Part shown: positions 53,416-62,233 of the stretch, one piece after another
How positions within the stretch are numbered: position 1 is the first letter of the stretch
Layout of the letters: the number at the start of each line of letters is the position of its first letter
Assembly (NCBI GenBank): GCA_958296065.1
Contig: CATQHX010000028.1
Coordinates: forward strand, 1 to 64,000
Length of the DNA stretch: 64,000 nt
Reading direction: 5' to 3'
DNA from: Vicinamibacterales bacterium
Lineage (GTDB): Bacteria; Acidobacteriota; Vicinamibacteria; Vicinamibacterales; UBA8438
Position numbers and translations under genes: made by a program
The notes under the pieces: model-generated
What the model saw: the letters and a program-made list of their open reading frames with translations, nothing else
What the model was told of the DNA's origin: nothing
Database searches by the model: none

Positions 53416-56400
53416 TCAATCGGCAGAGCCGGCGCGGGGCCTGTTCACGGCTGGAGATGGCAAACGCGACAGGGAGAATTGAGGCACGACCACCTCCCAG
53501 GTCTCGGAACGCAGCATCCGTTTGCGTTCTTCGTCTTCCTCGTCGTCGGCCCAGCGGGTGAAGATTCCCTGCACCGACGCGCGAGCGATTGCCATACCAT
53601 CCGGTAGGGTCCACTGTCTCGCCATGCGGCCAACCTGGCGTCCCTCGTGATCGAGGATGTTGCACTGGCCGTCCTCATGCGACATGGATAACGGGTCCCC
53701 AGGCGCAAGAGCGGCGATGGCGCGGTGGCATTTGCTGTGCGCCGCTCTCCAACCGGCGAACGACAGGACGACATCCTTCATGGTGCATTCGGTGATTCGG
53801 ATGTCCAGCCGCCGGTCGGAGATGTCGGGAGGCGGAACCTCGCGCTCCAGCACCGACGGGTCGTTCCCGAGCGGTTGAAGCAGTGACGCGGCGCGTTCCT
53901 CCCGCTTTGCCGGGAGCGGCCTGTCCCGGACATCCGGGCGACCCACATCTTCCAGTTGCACCAGCGCCAGGGTCTCGCGGGCGCGCGTCATCGACACATA
54001 GTACAGACGACGTCCGGTATCGGGATCCTCCGCATCCCTCCCAGCGTTCCATCGTCCGTCGAGGATGACGACGTGATCGAACTCCAAGCCCTTGGCCCGG
54101 TGAGCGCTGGTCAGGAGCAGTCCCTGTTGCCTGCGCCGTATTTCCTTGCTCCACTCGCCAAGCCAGTTTCGCACGTATGCGATCGGCAGCACCGCTGCAT
54201 GGCCCTCCTCGAGGAGTAGCTCGTCGAGCGCCTGAGCGAGCAGCCCGGCCCACGGATCTCCGCCCAAATCTTCACGACGGCGCCGGATCTCCCGCGTCTC
54301 GATGGCTGTCGAATCGCAGGACTCGAGAGTGCGTAGAAGTCGCTGTGTCTCACGGGCGCGCCAGAACGAGGACAGCTCCTCGCGTGCGCTCTGAACCGGT
54401 ATGCCGTAGACCATGCAGGCGCTTCTTGCCGGATCGAGGTCGGTCCAGTTCCTGGCGACTATGGCGCACCGGCTCCACTGCCAGTCCGGGTCGAGTGCGG
54501 CCAGGCGCTTGAGTTCCTCGACTGCCGCCACGGCCTGCGAGAGTTGGCCACCGTTGAGGCGGAGAATCTGGACCCTGCCCTGTGCGACCTCGTCGCGGGC
54601 GGTCCAGGCCCCACCCGGTGGTTCGGCGAGCCGGCGGGCGTCGATTCGCAGCCTGTGGTCCCGCTTGAGACGCTCCCCCGCGCCGTCGATGCACCGGCTC
54701 GACGCATCGACGATCCAGCGGCTCGAACGGTAGTTCTCGACGAGATACTCCTCCTTCGCGTGGTATTCCTGGGCGAAACGGCGGATGAAGCGCACCGACG
54801 CGCCCTTCCACGCATAGATGTTCTGATCGTCGTCTCCCACCGCAAACAGGTTCAGCCTCGCGTCGTCTTCGGCAAGGGTTTTCCCGGCGAGCGCGGCGAT
54901 CAGCTCGTACTCGGGCTCGCCGACGTCCTGGTACTCGTCGACCAGAATCCAGTTGAGGCGCCCCAGCATCTGCTCCCGGGTGACGAATGCGTTCGCCTCG
55001 TCGCGGCGCAGGAGGCCGGTGGCGTCACGAAGGATGGCATTGAACGTTTCGTCGCTGGGGCTGGAGGCGGCTTGCGCGAAGGACATCCCGAGGATCCGCA
55101 TGGCGAGCGCATGGCAGGTCATCACGTTGACGCCGCGCGCGTCCCTTCCGATCAACTCATCCAGACGCCGCCGCGCCTCGACCGCCGCGTGGCGATTGTA
55201 GGTGAGCGCCAGGATGCTCCCCGGGTTCTCGCGCCGCACGCGGATGAGGTAGGCGATGCGGTGCACCAGGACTCGCGTCTTGCCCGATCCCGGGCCCGCG
55301 AGCACCAGCACGTTGGCGCGCTCCCGGGCGTCGGCGACGATTCGCTCCTGCGTCCGGTTGCCGAGTCTCCTGACGATCGCCTCGAAGTGCTCGGGAAGGG
55401 TGTCGCGTCCAAGCGTCGACTCCTTGCCGCTGAACCACTTGTCGACGAACGCCTTGCGGGCGAGTTCGAAGTAGTCCACCGCAAGGCGCAGCGCCAGGTG
55501 GATGTCATCCACGCCGAGCTTCGCGTACTCGGCGACGACGTGGATCTGTGCGGTCTGCTCGGCGTAGTGTGCTTGCAGCGGCTTGAAGTCCGCGACCGTG
55601 AAGGTCCTTCCGTCTCGCTTGACCTTCAACGTCATCGCCGGGCGGAAGACGGTGAGTCCACGGTTGAGAGTGACGACCTGCTGCTCGTGCATCCAGAGCA
55701 GCGCGCGGTCGACGAGCGGCTGGGTCGCCTGGTTCCTCAACTCCGACTTCAGCACCAGGTCGTCCCTGACTGCCTGCTGCAGCGCCCCGTAGGTCGTTTC
55801 CACCAGCAAGTCGACCCCGCGGACACCGTCCGGCACCTTGCCGAGGAGATGTTCGAGAAGCCGGGCCGCGCCGTCGCGGCGAAGCCGCGCGATGCGATCG
55901 ATGGAAGCCCAGGTCCGGCGGAGACGCACTCCGATGGTCTCCATGTCGCGAGCTCGCAGCTCGATGCTGCGCTTGGCGTCGGGCTCGTCACGGCCGTCGG
56001 CGGAAATGCTCCGAAGGAGCTTCACCAGCCGTTCGGGCAGCGGATTCTCGATATCCTTCACGCGAAGCCGCTGGGCGAGAGGGCGAAGCGCAAGGCGGGT
56101 CCATCTGTCGATCTCCTGGTCGGGCGCCGCCTCGCGAAGCTCCGCCACGAGGGCCTCTTCCAGCTCCCGCGCAAGCGTCAGGCGCCGGGGGGAAGCATTC
56201 TCGACGCCGGCGTGGACGTATACCGTGATCCTCATGTCGTTCGACGCGACCCCGATCTCCTCGAGCGTGCTGAACACCCTTCGAAGCTGCGGCATCGAGC
56301 AGCCGCACTCGTTCATCAACGCGTCGGTGGAGACACCGATGTCCGGTTGCGCTTGCGTCAGGGTTTGCACGACGCGCAGCATCTGCGATCGGACGTTGCC

Positions 56401-58674
56401 TCGAAGGTTTCGCCTCCTGCCCTCCCGCTCGATGCGTTCGCGTGCGGCGGCCAGGTTCGGGACGCGCAAAGACGAGGGGAAGACGGACGTGTGGTTCTCG
56501 TCGCGTCGCGCGAGCTTGGATTCCTCCAACCACGCGATCGCAGTGCGTACCCGGTCGTCGTCGGTGGCGCGGTCGCGCACGAATTCACCGTCATCGTCTT
56601 CCAGAAGGATCTCTCCCGCCGACGCAATGACCCAGTCCTCGGCATCGCCGTGATGGCGCCGGCGGCGCTGGTCGAGACGTCGGATCGCACGCAGCACCGC
56701 CTGAATGTCGCGCCGCTGCAGCCGCGAACGCGCGGTGAGGGAGAATTGCTGTTCGGCGTCCCCGGGCTCGAACAGCAGCAGGCAATGCGCGGGTGCGCCG
56801 TCTCTCCCCGCCCGCCCGGCTTCCTGAAGGTAGCTCTCGAGCGAGCCCGGAATCTCGGCATGCACGACCGCGCGCACGTCGGGCTTGTCGATTCCCATCC
56901 CGAACGCGTTGGTAGCGACCACCACGTCGATGTCGCCATCATGGAAGCCTTGCTGTATCTCCCGTTTGCGCTCCGGCGAGAGGCCGGAGTGAAAATGCTG
57001 GGCGGAGAGCCCCCGGCCGGCGAGCGACTGGGCCGTCTCCTCGGTGCTCCGCTTGGTCGTGCAGTAAACGATGGCGCCGCCCGAACCCGCTCTGCCAAGC
57101 GCGTCTTCGACCGCACGATGAATGTGCTCGATTCGCTGCGAAGCCGAGGTCGGCATGACGACGAACTCCAGGTTCCGGCGTTCCGCCCCGCCGTCGATGA
57201 CCTCGAGCCGTGCATGAAGGGTCTGCTCGATGTGCTCCCGGATGTCTTCGACGACGTCGTGCTTGGCCGTGGCGGTGAGGCACAGGATCGGCGCGGAGTC
57301 CTTCCCATGTTGCTCGGCGATGTAGCGAGCGACGTAGCGGTAGTCGGGGCGGAAGTCGTGTCCCCACTTCGACAGACAGTGCGCTTCGTCCACGACCCAG
57401 GCGCCGATCCGGCGCCCCGCGATCGCCTTTCTGAAAGACCGGTTGCGAAACTGTTCGGGGGCGACCAGAACGATACCTGCGTCGCCGAGACGGATGTGGG
57501 CAAGCGCTTCAGCCCGTTCCGGCATCGAGATGAGGCCGTTGATGGTCGTGGCGCACGTGATGCCCTGGCGTCGCATGGCCGTGATCTGATCGGCCATCAG
57601 CGCCACCAGCGGGGAGATCACCACGGTGAGCGCCCCCGTCGCCTCGTAGCGCATCAGCGCAGGAAGCTGGTAGCAGAGGGACTTGCCGGCGCCGGTGGGT
57701 AGGATCCCGAGGACATGCTCACGGGCAAGGTGCTTCTCGACAATGGAGCGCTGAAGGCTCTCGCCGTCCCGGCTCTGGGGCTGCTCCCGGAAGCCCGGGA
57801 AGCCGAACCAGCGCTTCAGTGCCCTGTCGGCGTCGAGATGCTCCGAGCACCACGGGCAGCTTCGGTCGCCGCAATGCGCGTCACGGAGCTTCGTCGCGAG
57901 AACACCGGGTTCGAACCGGTGCTCTACGTAGGGAGGGATGATGGAATTGCCGCCTGCGGCCGGCAACCACGCGAGCACATAGGTGAGCGCGAGGGGATGA
58001 GAGAGTGCGTTGCGGGCGATGCGGGCCGCCTGGTTGGGACATCCGCTCTGCCCGAGGCGGTCCATGATCGCGGGAATCGCATCCTCGACGAGCGGCATCG
58101 CGTCGGCGCCACGGATCGTACGGAAGAAACGGTCGAAGGCGTGTCCCTTGACGCCGGTAGCAAGCAGCGCGTGCCAGGCCAGCAGCAGATCCGTGTCCCT
58201 TGATCGCAGTGCGTTGGCGACATCGGCGAGAAGCTCGAGCGTCAGTTCCGCGTCCAGCAGGGGATCGTTGACCTGCACTCTCGCCAGCGCCGGTTCCTGA
58301 TGCGGCTTGACGAGGGCATGGTATGGATTCTCCGGAAACGCCAGCGGGCTCAGGTAGAGCGTGTCGATGGCGGGCAGGTCGAGCAGCTTCAGATCCGGCG
58401 CGTGGCGGGCGAGGAGTTCGAGGTCGTGCTCGATGATGTTGTGGCCGACCAGACAAAGCGCTCCTTCGGCGAACTCATCGAGAGCTGCAAGCGCCGAGCG
58501 CAACCCGCCGCTGCTTCCGCGCCAGGTGAAGGTGGTCGAGCGGTCGGTTCGTATCGCGCCGATCGCCCCGATTCGCTCGCTGCCCTCAAGGTCGATAGAC
58601 AGCAGGCCGGCAAGGCGATGCGCCGCCAGACGCTTCCCTACACGTTCCTCACCCCGCCAGCGCTCGATTGCCAT
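53416..58674 (-). CDS. Exonuclease-RecQ-UvrD triple-domain helicase (1752 aa)
   Basis: Residues about 20-165 look like a DEDD 3'-5' exonuclease (SIDLEGSERIGAIGAI, LVGHNIIEHDLELL, LLDAELTLELL). A RecQ helicase follows (about 310-650): ILPTGAGKSLCYQLPALMRY, VDEAHCLSKWGHDFRPDYRY, HSGLSPERKREI, VVVATNAFGMGIDKPDVRAV, EAGRAGRDGAPAHCLLL. A UvrD-type SF1 helicase occupies about 1115-1730: VLVLAGPGSGKTRVLVHRIA, LVDEYQDVGEPEYELIAALA, AVGDDDQNIYAWKGASVRFI, TSAHRAKGLEFDHVVILDGR, YYVSMTRARETLAL. All ATPase motifs are intact. Full length, so probably active in DNA repair or defence. Confidence 0.8.
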   Translation of the reverse strand: MAIERWRGEERVGKRLAAHRLAGLLSIDLEGSERIGAIGAIRTDRSTTFTWRGSSGGLRSALAALDEFAEGALCLVGHNIIEHDLELLARHAPDLKLLDLPAIDTLYLSPLAFPENPYHALVKPHQEPALARVQVNDPLLDAELTLELLADVANALRSRDTDLLLAWHALLATGVKGHAFDRFFRTIRGADAMPLVEDAIPAIMDRLGQSGCPNQAARIARNALSHPLALTYVLAWLPAAGGNSIIPPYVEHRFEPGVLATKLRDAHCGDRSCPWCSEHLDADRALKRWFGFPGFREQPQSRDGESLQRSIVEKHLAREHVLGILPTGAGKSLCYQLPALMRYEATGALTVVISPLVALMADQITAMRRQGITCATTINGLISMPERAEALAHIRLGDAGIVLVAPEQFRNRSFRKAIAGRRIGAWVVDEAHCLSKWGHDFRPDYRYVARYIAEQHGKDSAPILCLTATAKHDVVEDIREHIEQTLHARLEVIDGGAERRNLEFVVMPTSASQRIEHIHRAVEDALGRAGSGGAIVYCTTKRSTEETAQSLAGRGLSAQHFHSGLSPERKREIQQGFHDGDIDVVVATNAFGMGIDKPDVRAVVHAEIPGSLESYLQEAGRAGRDGAPAHCLLLFEPGDAEQQFSLTARSRLQRRDIQAVLRAIRRLDQRRRRHHGDAEDWVIASAGEILLEDDDGEFVRDRATDDDRVRTAIAWLEESKLARRDENHTSVFPSSLRVPNLAAARERIEREGRRRNLRGNVRSQMLRVVQTLTQAQPDIGVSTDALMNECGCSMPQLRRVFSTLEEIGVASNDMRITVYVHAGVENASPRRLTLARELEEALVAELREAAPDQEIDRWTRLALRPLAQRLRVKDIENPLPERLVKLLRSISADGRDEPDAKRSIELRARDMETIGVRLRRTWASIDRIARLRRDGAARLLEHLLGKVPDGVRGVDLLVETTYGALQQAVRDDLVLKSELRNQATQPLVDRALLWMHEQQVVTLNRGLTVFRPAMTLKVKRDGRTFTVADFKPLQAHYAEQTAQIHVVAEYAKLGVDDIHLALRLAVDYFELARKAFVDKWFSGKESTLGRDTLPEHFEAIVRRLGNRTQERIVADARERANVLVLAGPGSGKTRVLVHRIAYLIRVRRENPGSILALTYNRHAAVEARRRLDELIGRDARGVNVMTCHALAMRILGMSFAQAASSPSDETFNAILRDATGLLRRDEANAFVTREQMLGRLNWILVDEYQDVGEPEYELIAALAGKTLAEDDARLNLFAVGDDDQNIYAWKGASVRFIRRFAQEYHAKEEYLVENYRSSRWIVDASSRCIDGAGERLKRDHRLRIDARRLAEPPGGAWTARDEVAQGRVQILRLNGGQLSQAVAAVEELKRLAALDPDWQWSRCAIVARNWTDLDPARSACMVYGIPVQSAREELSSFWRARETQRLLRTLESCDSTAIETREIRRRREDLGGDPWAGLLAQALDELLLEEGHAAVLPIAYVRNWLGEWSKEIRRRQQGLLLTSAHRAKGLEFDHVVILDGRWNAGRDAEDPDTGRRLYYVSMTRARETLALVQLEDVGRPDVRDRPLPAKREERAASLLQPLGNDPSVLEREVPPPDISDRRLDIRITECTMKDVVLSFAGWRAAHSKCHRAIAALAPGDPLSMSHEDGQCNILDHEGRQVGRMARQWTLPDGMAIARASVQGIFTRWADDEEDEERKRMLRSETWEVVVPQFSLSRLPSPAVNRPRAGSAD

Positions 58675-58956
58675 CGGTGACCTTGTTCCGCCTCAGAGCG
58701 GAGCCGACCAGGCCCACGGTCTCCACGTCAGGCGCCAGGTCGGCGCGCGGGAACGCCCGGTGGACTCGAGGCGGCGGCCGGTCCCATCCGGGCGACACCG
58801 CGCCCTGGGCGGCCGGAGATTCCGCGGGCGCCGCGGGCGCCGCTCCCCCGCGGCGCCGCATCGTCTCACGCGCCGCGGGCGCGTTGCCGGTTCGGGTCTG
58901 CATACGGCACGGCGCCGAACACGTCCGGGAGTTATCGGCCACAGCGCGGGGAAGCT

Positions 58957-59235
58957 TTACCAGGGTTGCCGGTCGAAGTACTCCAGCCGGTTCGGGGTCT
59001 GTTCCAGGATTGCGGTCCGGGTCGCGGCGTCCAGCCGTTCTGAGCGGCGGCGGACGGCGTACCATGGGAGAACGCTCTCGGCGAAGTCTTCCCGGTCCGG
59101 ATGGTCACGGGCGTAGGTCGAAACGAACCCGCCATCCGCTTCCTGTGCGGCGCCCCAGGCCGGAGTCATCGCGTGCAGCCTGTCAAGCGACACGTGCGCC
59201 GCTTCGTGGAGCAGGACCTCTTCGAGAAACCCATC
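58957..59235 (-). pseudogene. Zinc-metalloprotease-like C-terminal fragment
   Basis: DGFLEEVLLHEAAHVSLDRL carries the HExxH-like HEAAH zinc motif. WGAAQEADGGFVSTYARDHP and DREDFAESVLPWYAVRRRSE continue a known bacterial family that ends with NRLEYFD. The N-terminal signal and half of the domain are missing, replaced out of frame by a transposase-like start upstream. Confidence 0.55.
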
Positions 59236-59459
59236 GCGGCCGGCAACGCAATCCGCCTCGCCTTGTGCAGCGTGTTGAGCGCCTTGAGGCAACCCGCCAG
59301 TTGGACCGACCCCCGAGCATCCACAAACCCGAACTCCGCGCACACCCGCCGCCCCACCGCCGCCCGGTTGTTCAGCGCCTCCTGCGACACAATCCGCTCG
59401 AGGCGAGCTTGCGACTCGGGCGCACGAAGGGTCTGTAGTATCTGGTTCTGGTGCTCCAT
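59236..59459 (-). pseudogene. DUF4338 (DruA-like/transposase-associated) N-terminal fragment
   Basis: LERIVSQEALNNRAAVGRRV, CAEFGFVDARGSVQLAGCLK and ALNTLHKARRIALPA match the start of DUF4338-type proteins, which occur with insertion sequences and in DruA of Druantia. The frame then passes into the metalloprotease piece via a one-base shift near 59235. The chimera looks like the product of an insertion followed by deletion. Confidence 0.45.
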
Positions 59460-59530
59460 GCCGTGACGCTACACGGCGAAAGCTAATTTGTTCAGCCCTG
59501 AATGTGGGTACAGGGCAGCGCTAGCCCTCT

Positions 59531-60220
59531 CTAGTTGGCGTAGCGGGCCAGTGTCTGACGCCAGAGCCCCACGGGCTCGCGGGCGCCGCCGGCGTCCTCG
59601 AAGACAATCCGGCGTGTCTCGAGGCGCGAGCCGTAGAAACGCTCGTTCGCGTCCACGTCCTGGCGGATGGTGCTGCCGTTAATCGTGACACCGGCAAACA
59701 CGCCCCGCGCTCGCGAGTAGCTGAGGATTTGGGCGCTCAACTCGATGTCGGTCGCTGCGGCGGCGTTGCGGCCCACCGGGCCGGCGGCCAATCCAGCGTC
59801 GACGCCGATCGAGAACTGGTTGCTGACGAGGTTGTCGAGCCCCTCCGGCACCATGATGACCAGGATGATGTCGCTGCGCTGGACACCGATCTGCAACCCG
59901 AAGCTCCCGCCGGTGAGGGTGAGGAAGGCCGGGGCCGACCAGCTGTCGCCACTGCGCGCGCTCAGCACGCCCCGGCCGCGCATGCCACCAAAGCCGAACC
60001 CGGCGCGCGTTGTGCCGGGAAACACCGCAATACCTTGGGCACGCTCCAGGATGGTGTTCGGGATGGCGCTGTCGTCGGCGGCCATGATCGCGTCCAGCAC
60101 CGTGGCCGCGCGCGTGATGCGCTCGGCCTCTTCCACGCCACCGTCCTGGGCAGCAGCGCGGGACGTTTGAAGAACAACGACTGCGGTCATCAGCGTCACG
60201 GCGGTAAGGAGCTTTCTCAT
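59531..60220 (-). CDS. SYLF-domain (YSC84-like) secreted lipid-binding protein (229 aa)
   Basis: A signal peptide (LLTAVTLMTAVVVLQTSRAA, cleavage after about residue 24) precedes the SYLF domain: ILERAQGIAVFPGTTRAGFG, FGGMRGRGVLS, SAPAFLTLTGGSFGLQIGVQ, RSDIILVIMVPEGLDNLVSN. SYLF domains bind phospholipids and occur in exported bacterial proteins of unknown function. The start at 60220 is the first Met before the hydrophobic core of the signal. Full length. Confidence 0.8.
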   Translation of the reverse strand: MRKLLTAVTLMTAVVVLQTSRAAAQDGGVEEAERITRAATVLDAIMAADDSAIPNTILERAQGIAVFPGTTRAGFGFGGMRGRGVLSARSGDSWSAPAFLTLTGGSFGLQIGVQRSDIILVIMVPEGLDNLVSNQFSIGVDAGLAAGPVGRNAAAATDIELSAQILSYSRARGVFAGVTINGSTIRQDVDANERFYGSRLETRRIVFEDAGGAREPVGLWRQTLARYAN

Positions 60221-60271
60221 GACCGAATCATAACTCCCCGAGGCGAAGGTCTGGCCACGCCAAGGTAGCAT

Positions 60272-61039
60272 CTATGCAAATTGCCACGATACAGCCCCTT
60301 GCGATCATGCGCATGTCACATGAGTCTGAGATTCTATCTGCGTTGCCCACCTGCGCCGCTTCCTGCGGGCCGTGTCATGGCCGCGCTGGGGCTACAGCCA
60401 TTCGGCATGTGCGCATGGCGGGAGCAGGTGGCTGCAGAGTTGAGTCTTGACATGATGGGTTCACCGTGTTGGCCGAGCCGACAGGGAGCCGCGGAGGGTG
60501 TTGCTGGAGGAGTGGAGGGAGATGGACATCGAACAAATCACAGCTTGGGTTCTCGACTGCCGCCCAACCGAGTAAATGGTCCAATGATCATCGTGACAAC
60601 CATCGGGGCGTTCGCGGCCGTGGCGTTTCTTGTGGCGTGCGAGGGTGGCGGACCAGCCGCGCCGACCACGCCGCCAGTCGTCACGGCGCCGCCCCCGGCC
60701 GCGGTATCCGTCGTCTTCGAACCCACGACGGCGCGCGTGGGCGAGGTCATCACGAACACCTACGAGCTGTCGCGCGCCCTGGACCGCGCCGTCGATATCT
60801 GGACCGAAGTAACCCCGCCCGCCGACGACGGCTACGAGAGCGGACCGCTCACCTTCCCGGCCGGGCAGACAGTTCTGGTCTTCTCTACCGGCTACCTGGG
60901 CGAGCAGCACGTGGGGGATTGGGCCATGCGGATAATGGGCGAACGGCTGCCGGAAGGCGTCGTGCTCGGCAGCCCGTCGTCCGCCACCTGGTCCGTTCTC
61001 CCGTGAACCTGGGGAATTGCGACAGGAGGAGGAATCATG
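60272..61039 (+). repeat. Segmental duplication, copy E side (matches 29843-30615)
   Basis: Near-identical by eye over 770 bp to the minus strand of 29843-30615, with homology reaching about 300 bp upstream of the lipoprotein start and ending soon after its stop (GAGGAATCATG). Since non-coding flanks are also kept, the copy event was recent relative to other copies of the family. Confidence 0.8.
60584..61006 (+). CDS. Small Ig-like lipoprotein, family copy E (intact, 140 aa)
   Basis: Start MIIVTTIGAFAAVAFLVACE gives a lipoprotein signal with the lipid Cys at residue 19. A Pro/Ala/Thr linker (PTTPPVVTAPPPAAVSVV) leads to the beta-rich domain: TYELSRALDRAVDIWTEVTP, PADDGYESGPLTFPAGQTVL, STGYLGEQHVGDWAMRIMGE, RLPEGVVLGSPSSATWSVLP. 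The ATG at 60584 is preferred over upstream frames because the signal begins there. Exported and membrane-anchored; function unknown. Confidence 0.75.
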   Translation: MIIVTTIGAFAAVAFLVACEGGGPAAPTTPPVVTAPPPAAVSVVFEPTTARVGEVITNTYELSRALDRAVDIWTEVTPPADDGYESGPLTFPAGQTVLVFSTGYLGEQHVGDWAMRIMGERLPEGVVLGSPSSATWSVLP

Positions 61040-61106
61040 TGCTGACGAACCTCGTCCGCGTCCTCTACGGCCGCCGCGCCTCGGCAGGTTGAGGTCATTC
61101 AGCCGG

Positions 61107-61370
61107 ATGGATCCGGGAGGCCCCGAATGCGAACAGCCGCCCGTCTGCCTCGTCGTGTGGGCCGCCACCTGCGGCGACGACTCGCCCCAATCACCGGTTA
61201 CCCCGACCAACCCGGTCGCTCCCACGACATCGGGGTTCATGCTCTCCGGCGCGGTGCGGGACAGCCGCCCGAACGGACCCGCGCTCGCCGGCGCGACTGT
61301 CCGCCTCGACAACGGGCAGTCGACCGCCGCCGACCCCGAAGGTCGCTACAAGTCACCGAAAGAAAGGAAA
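61107..61370 (+). pseudogene. Lipoprotein with carboxypeptidase-regulatory domain, truncated
   Basis: A lipobox-like WAATCGDDSPQSP is followed by a Pro/Thr linker and FMLSGAVRDSRPNGPALAGA, TVRLDNGQSTAADPEGRY, the start of a CarboxypepD_reg/Ig-like domain that stops abruptly before the next gene. The frame stays open into the downstream CDS, but the composition changes there, so the original C-terminus is missing. Confidence 0.5.
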
Positions 61371-61373
61371 CCC

Positions 61374-61997
61374 ATGACTACTTCAAGCCTCGACATGTCC
61401 AGCGAGACAGGACCGGCGCTTCCACCGATCGTACCGGGGAAGCTCATTCTGAACGGAGAAAACCCGTTCATTCGCCTCAGCAATGCACCTGGCGATCCGT
61501 TCACTACCGACGCCAGCCTCTGGACAATCACCTATTCACCCAAGGGCGCCGGCCACGCCCTGTTCATCAGGAGTGAACTGACCGACGACCAATGGCGCAT
61601 CTACTCCGACAATCCGGGGATGGTGAGCTGGCTGCAGGCGACCGTTCAGGGAATGCTGAACCCGGAAACGGCCAGCAGTCGCATTGCCGTCCTGAAGGCC
61701 AGGTTTTCGCGACACGGTGATGTACAGACCAGCTGGACTCAGAAGGTTCGTTCGGATACTGACGATATCGTCCTTGTCTGGAGCAATCTGGTCGGCCCGC
61801 TCCTGATGGCGCATGACCAGCCGACCCAGCTCCCGGAAAGGGAATACGGCGTTAGCGTCGTCATGATTCCGGCGCTGGAGGCCGGGTTGATATTGAACGG
61901 CCGGAAGGCATCGGGCCAGGTGTGGCCCTGTAAATACGACGGACAGCCCTTCAGCACCGCATCGCTGGCGTTCTCGGAAACCTGGAGAGAGTCCTGA
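61374..61997 (+). CDS. Hypothetical protein (207 aa)
   Basis: ATG at 61374 with AGAAAGGAAA upstream. The sequence (LILNGENPFIRLSNAPGDPF, TYSPKGAGHALFIRSELTDD, QWRIYSDNPGMVSWLQATVQ, SWTQKVRSDTDDIVLVWSNL, YGVSVVMIPALEAGLILNGR) looks like a compact beta-rich enzyme or binding protein with good codon use. No signal peptide. No family is recognised. Confidence 0.6.
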   Translation: MTTSSLDMSSETGPALPPIVPGKLILNGENPFIRLSNAPGDPFTTDASLWTITYSPKGAGHALFIRSELTDDQWRIYSDNPGMVSWLQATVQGMLNPETASSRIAVLKARFSRHGDVQTSWTQKVRSDTDDIVLVWSNLVGPLLMAHDQPTQLPEREYGVSVVMIPALEAGLILNGRKASGQVWPCKYDGQPFSTASLAFSETWRES

Positions 61998-62233
61998 CGA
62001 CTCTGTTAGCAGCGCGGCGGCGGGGCGGCACGGGTTACAGAGGCAGAATTGGCGCTCGCATCATGTCAATCTCCGTTGCCTGCAGGCGTGCCGGTCAACC
62101 CCGTTCACTGGCACCCGCCAAGCCGAGGCTGCGCTGGGGAGCCCGGCGCCGCTCGCTTCGGAAGGGCCGAGAGCCTCGCGGGAATAACTTGCCCTTGTCG
62201 GGAAACACAGCAGCGTGCATCGGACCGCTGGCG

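Noticed and set aside
54544-57702. Plus-strand open frame of 1052 codons antisense to the RecQ-UvrD fusion
   Set aside because: Striking length, but the minus strand carries all helicase motifs in order. Long antisense frames are common in high-GC genes.
57900-57930. GGTTCGAACC-like word resembling a tRNA T-loop
   Set aside because: It lies inside the RecQ-UvrD coding sequence and no acceptor or anticodon arms can be folded around it.
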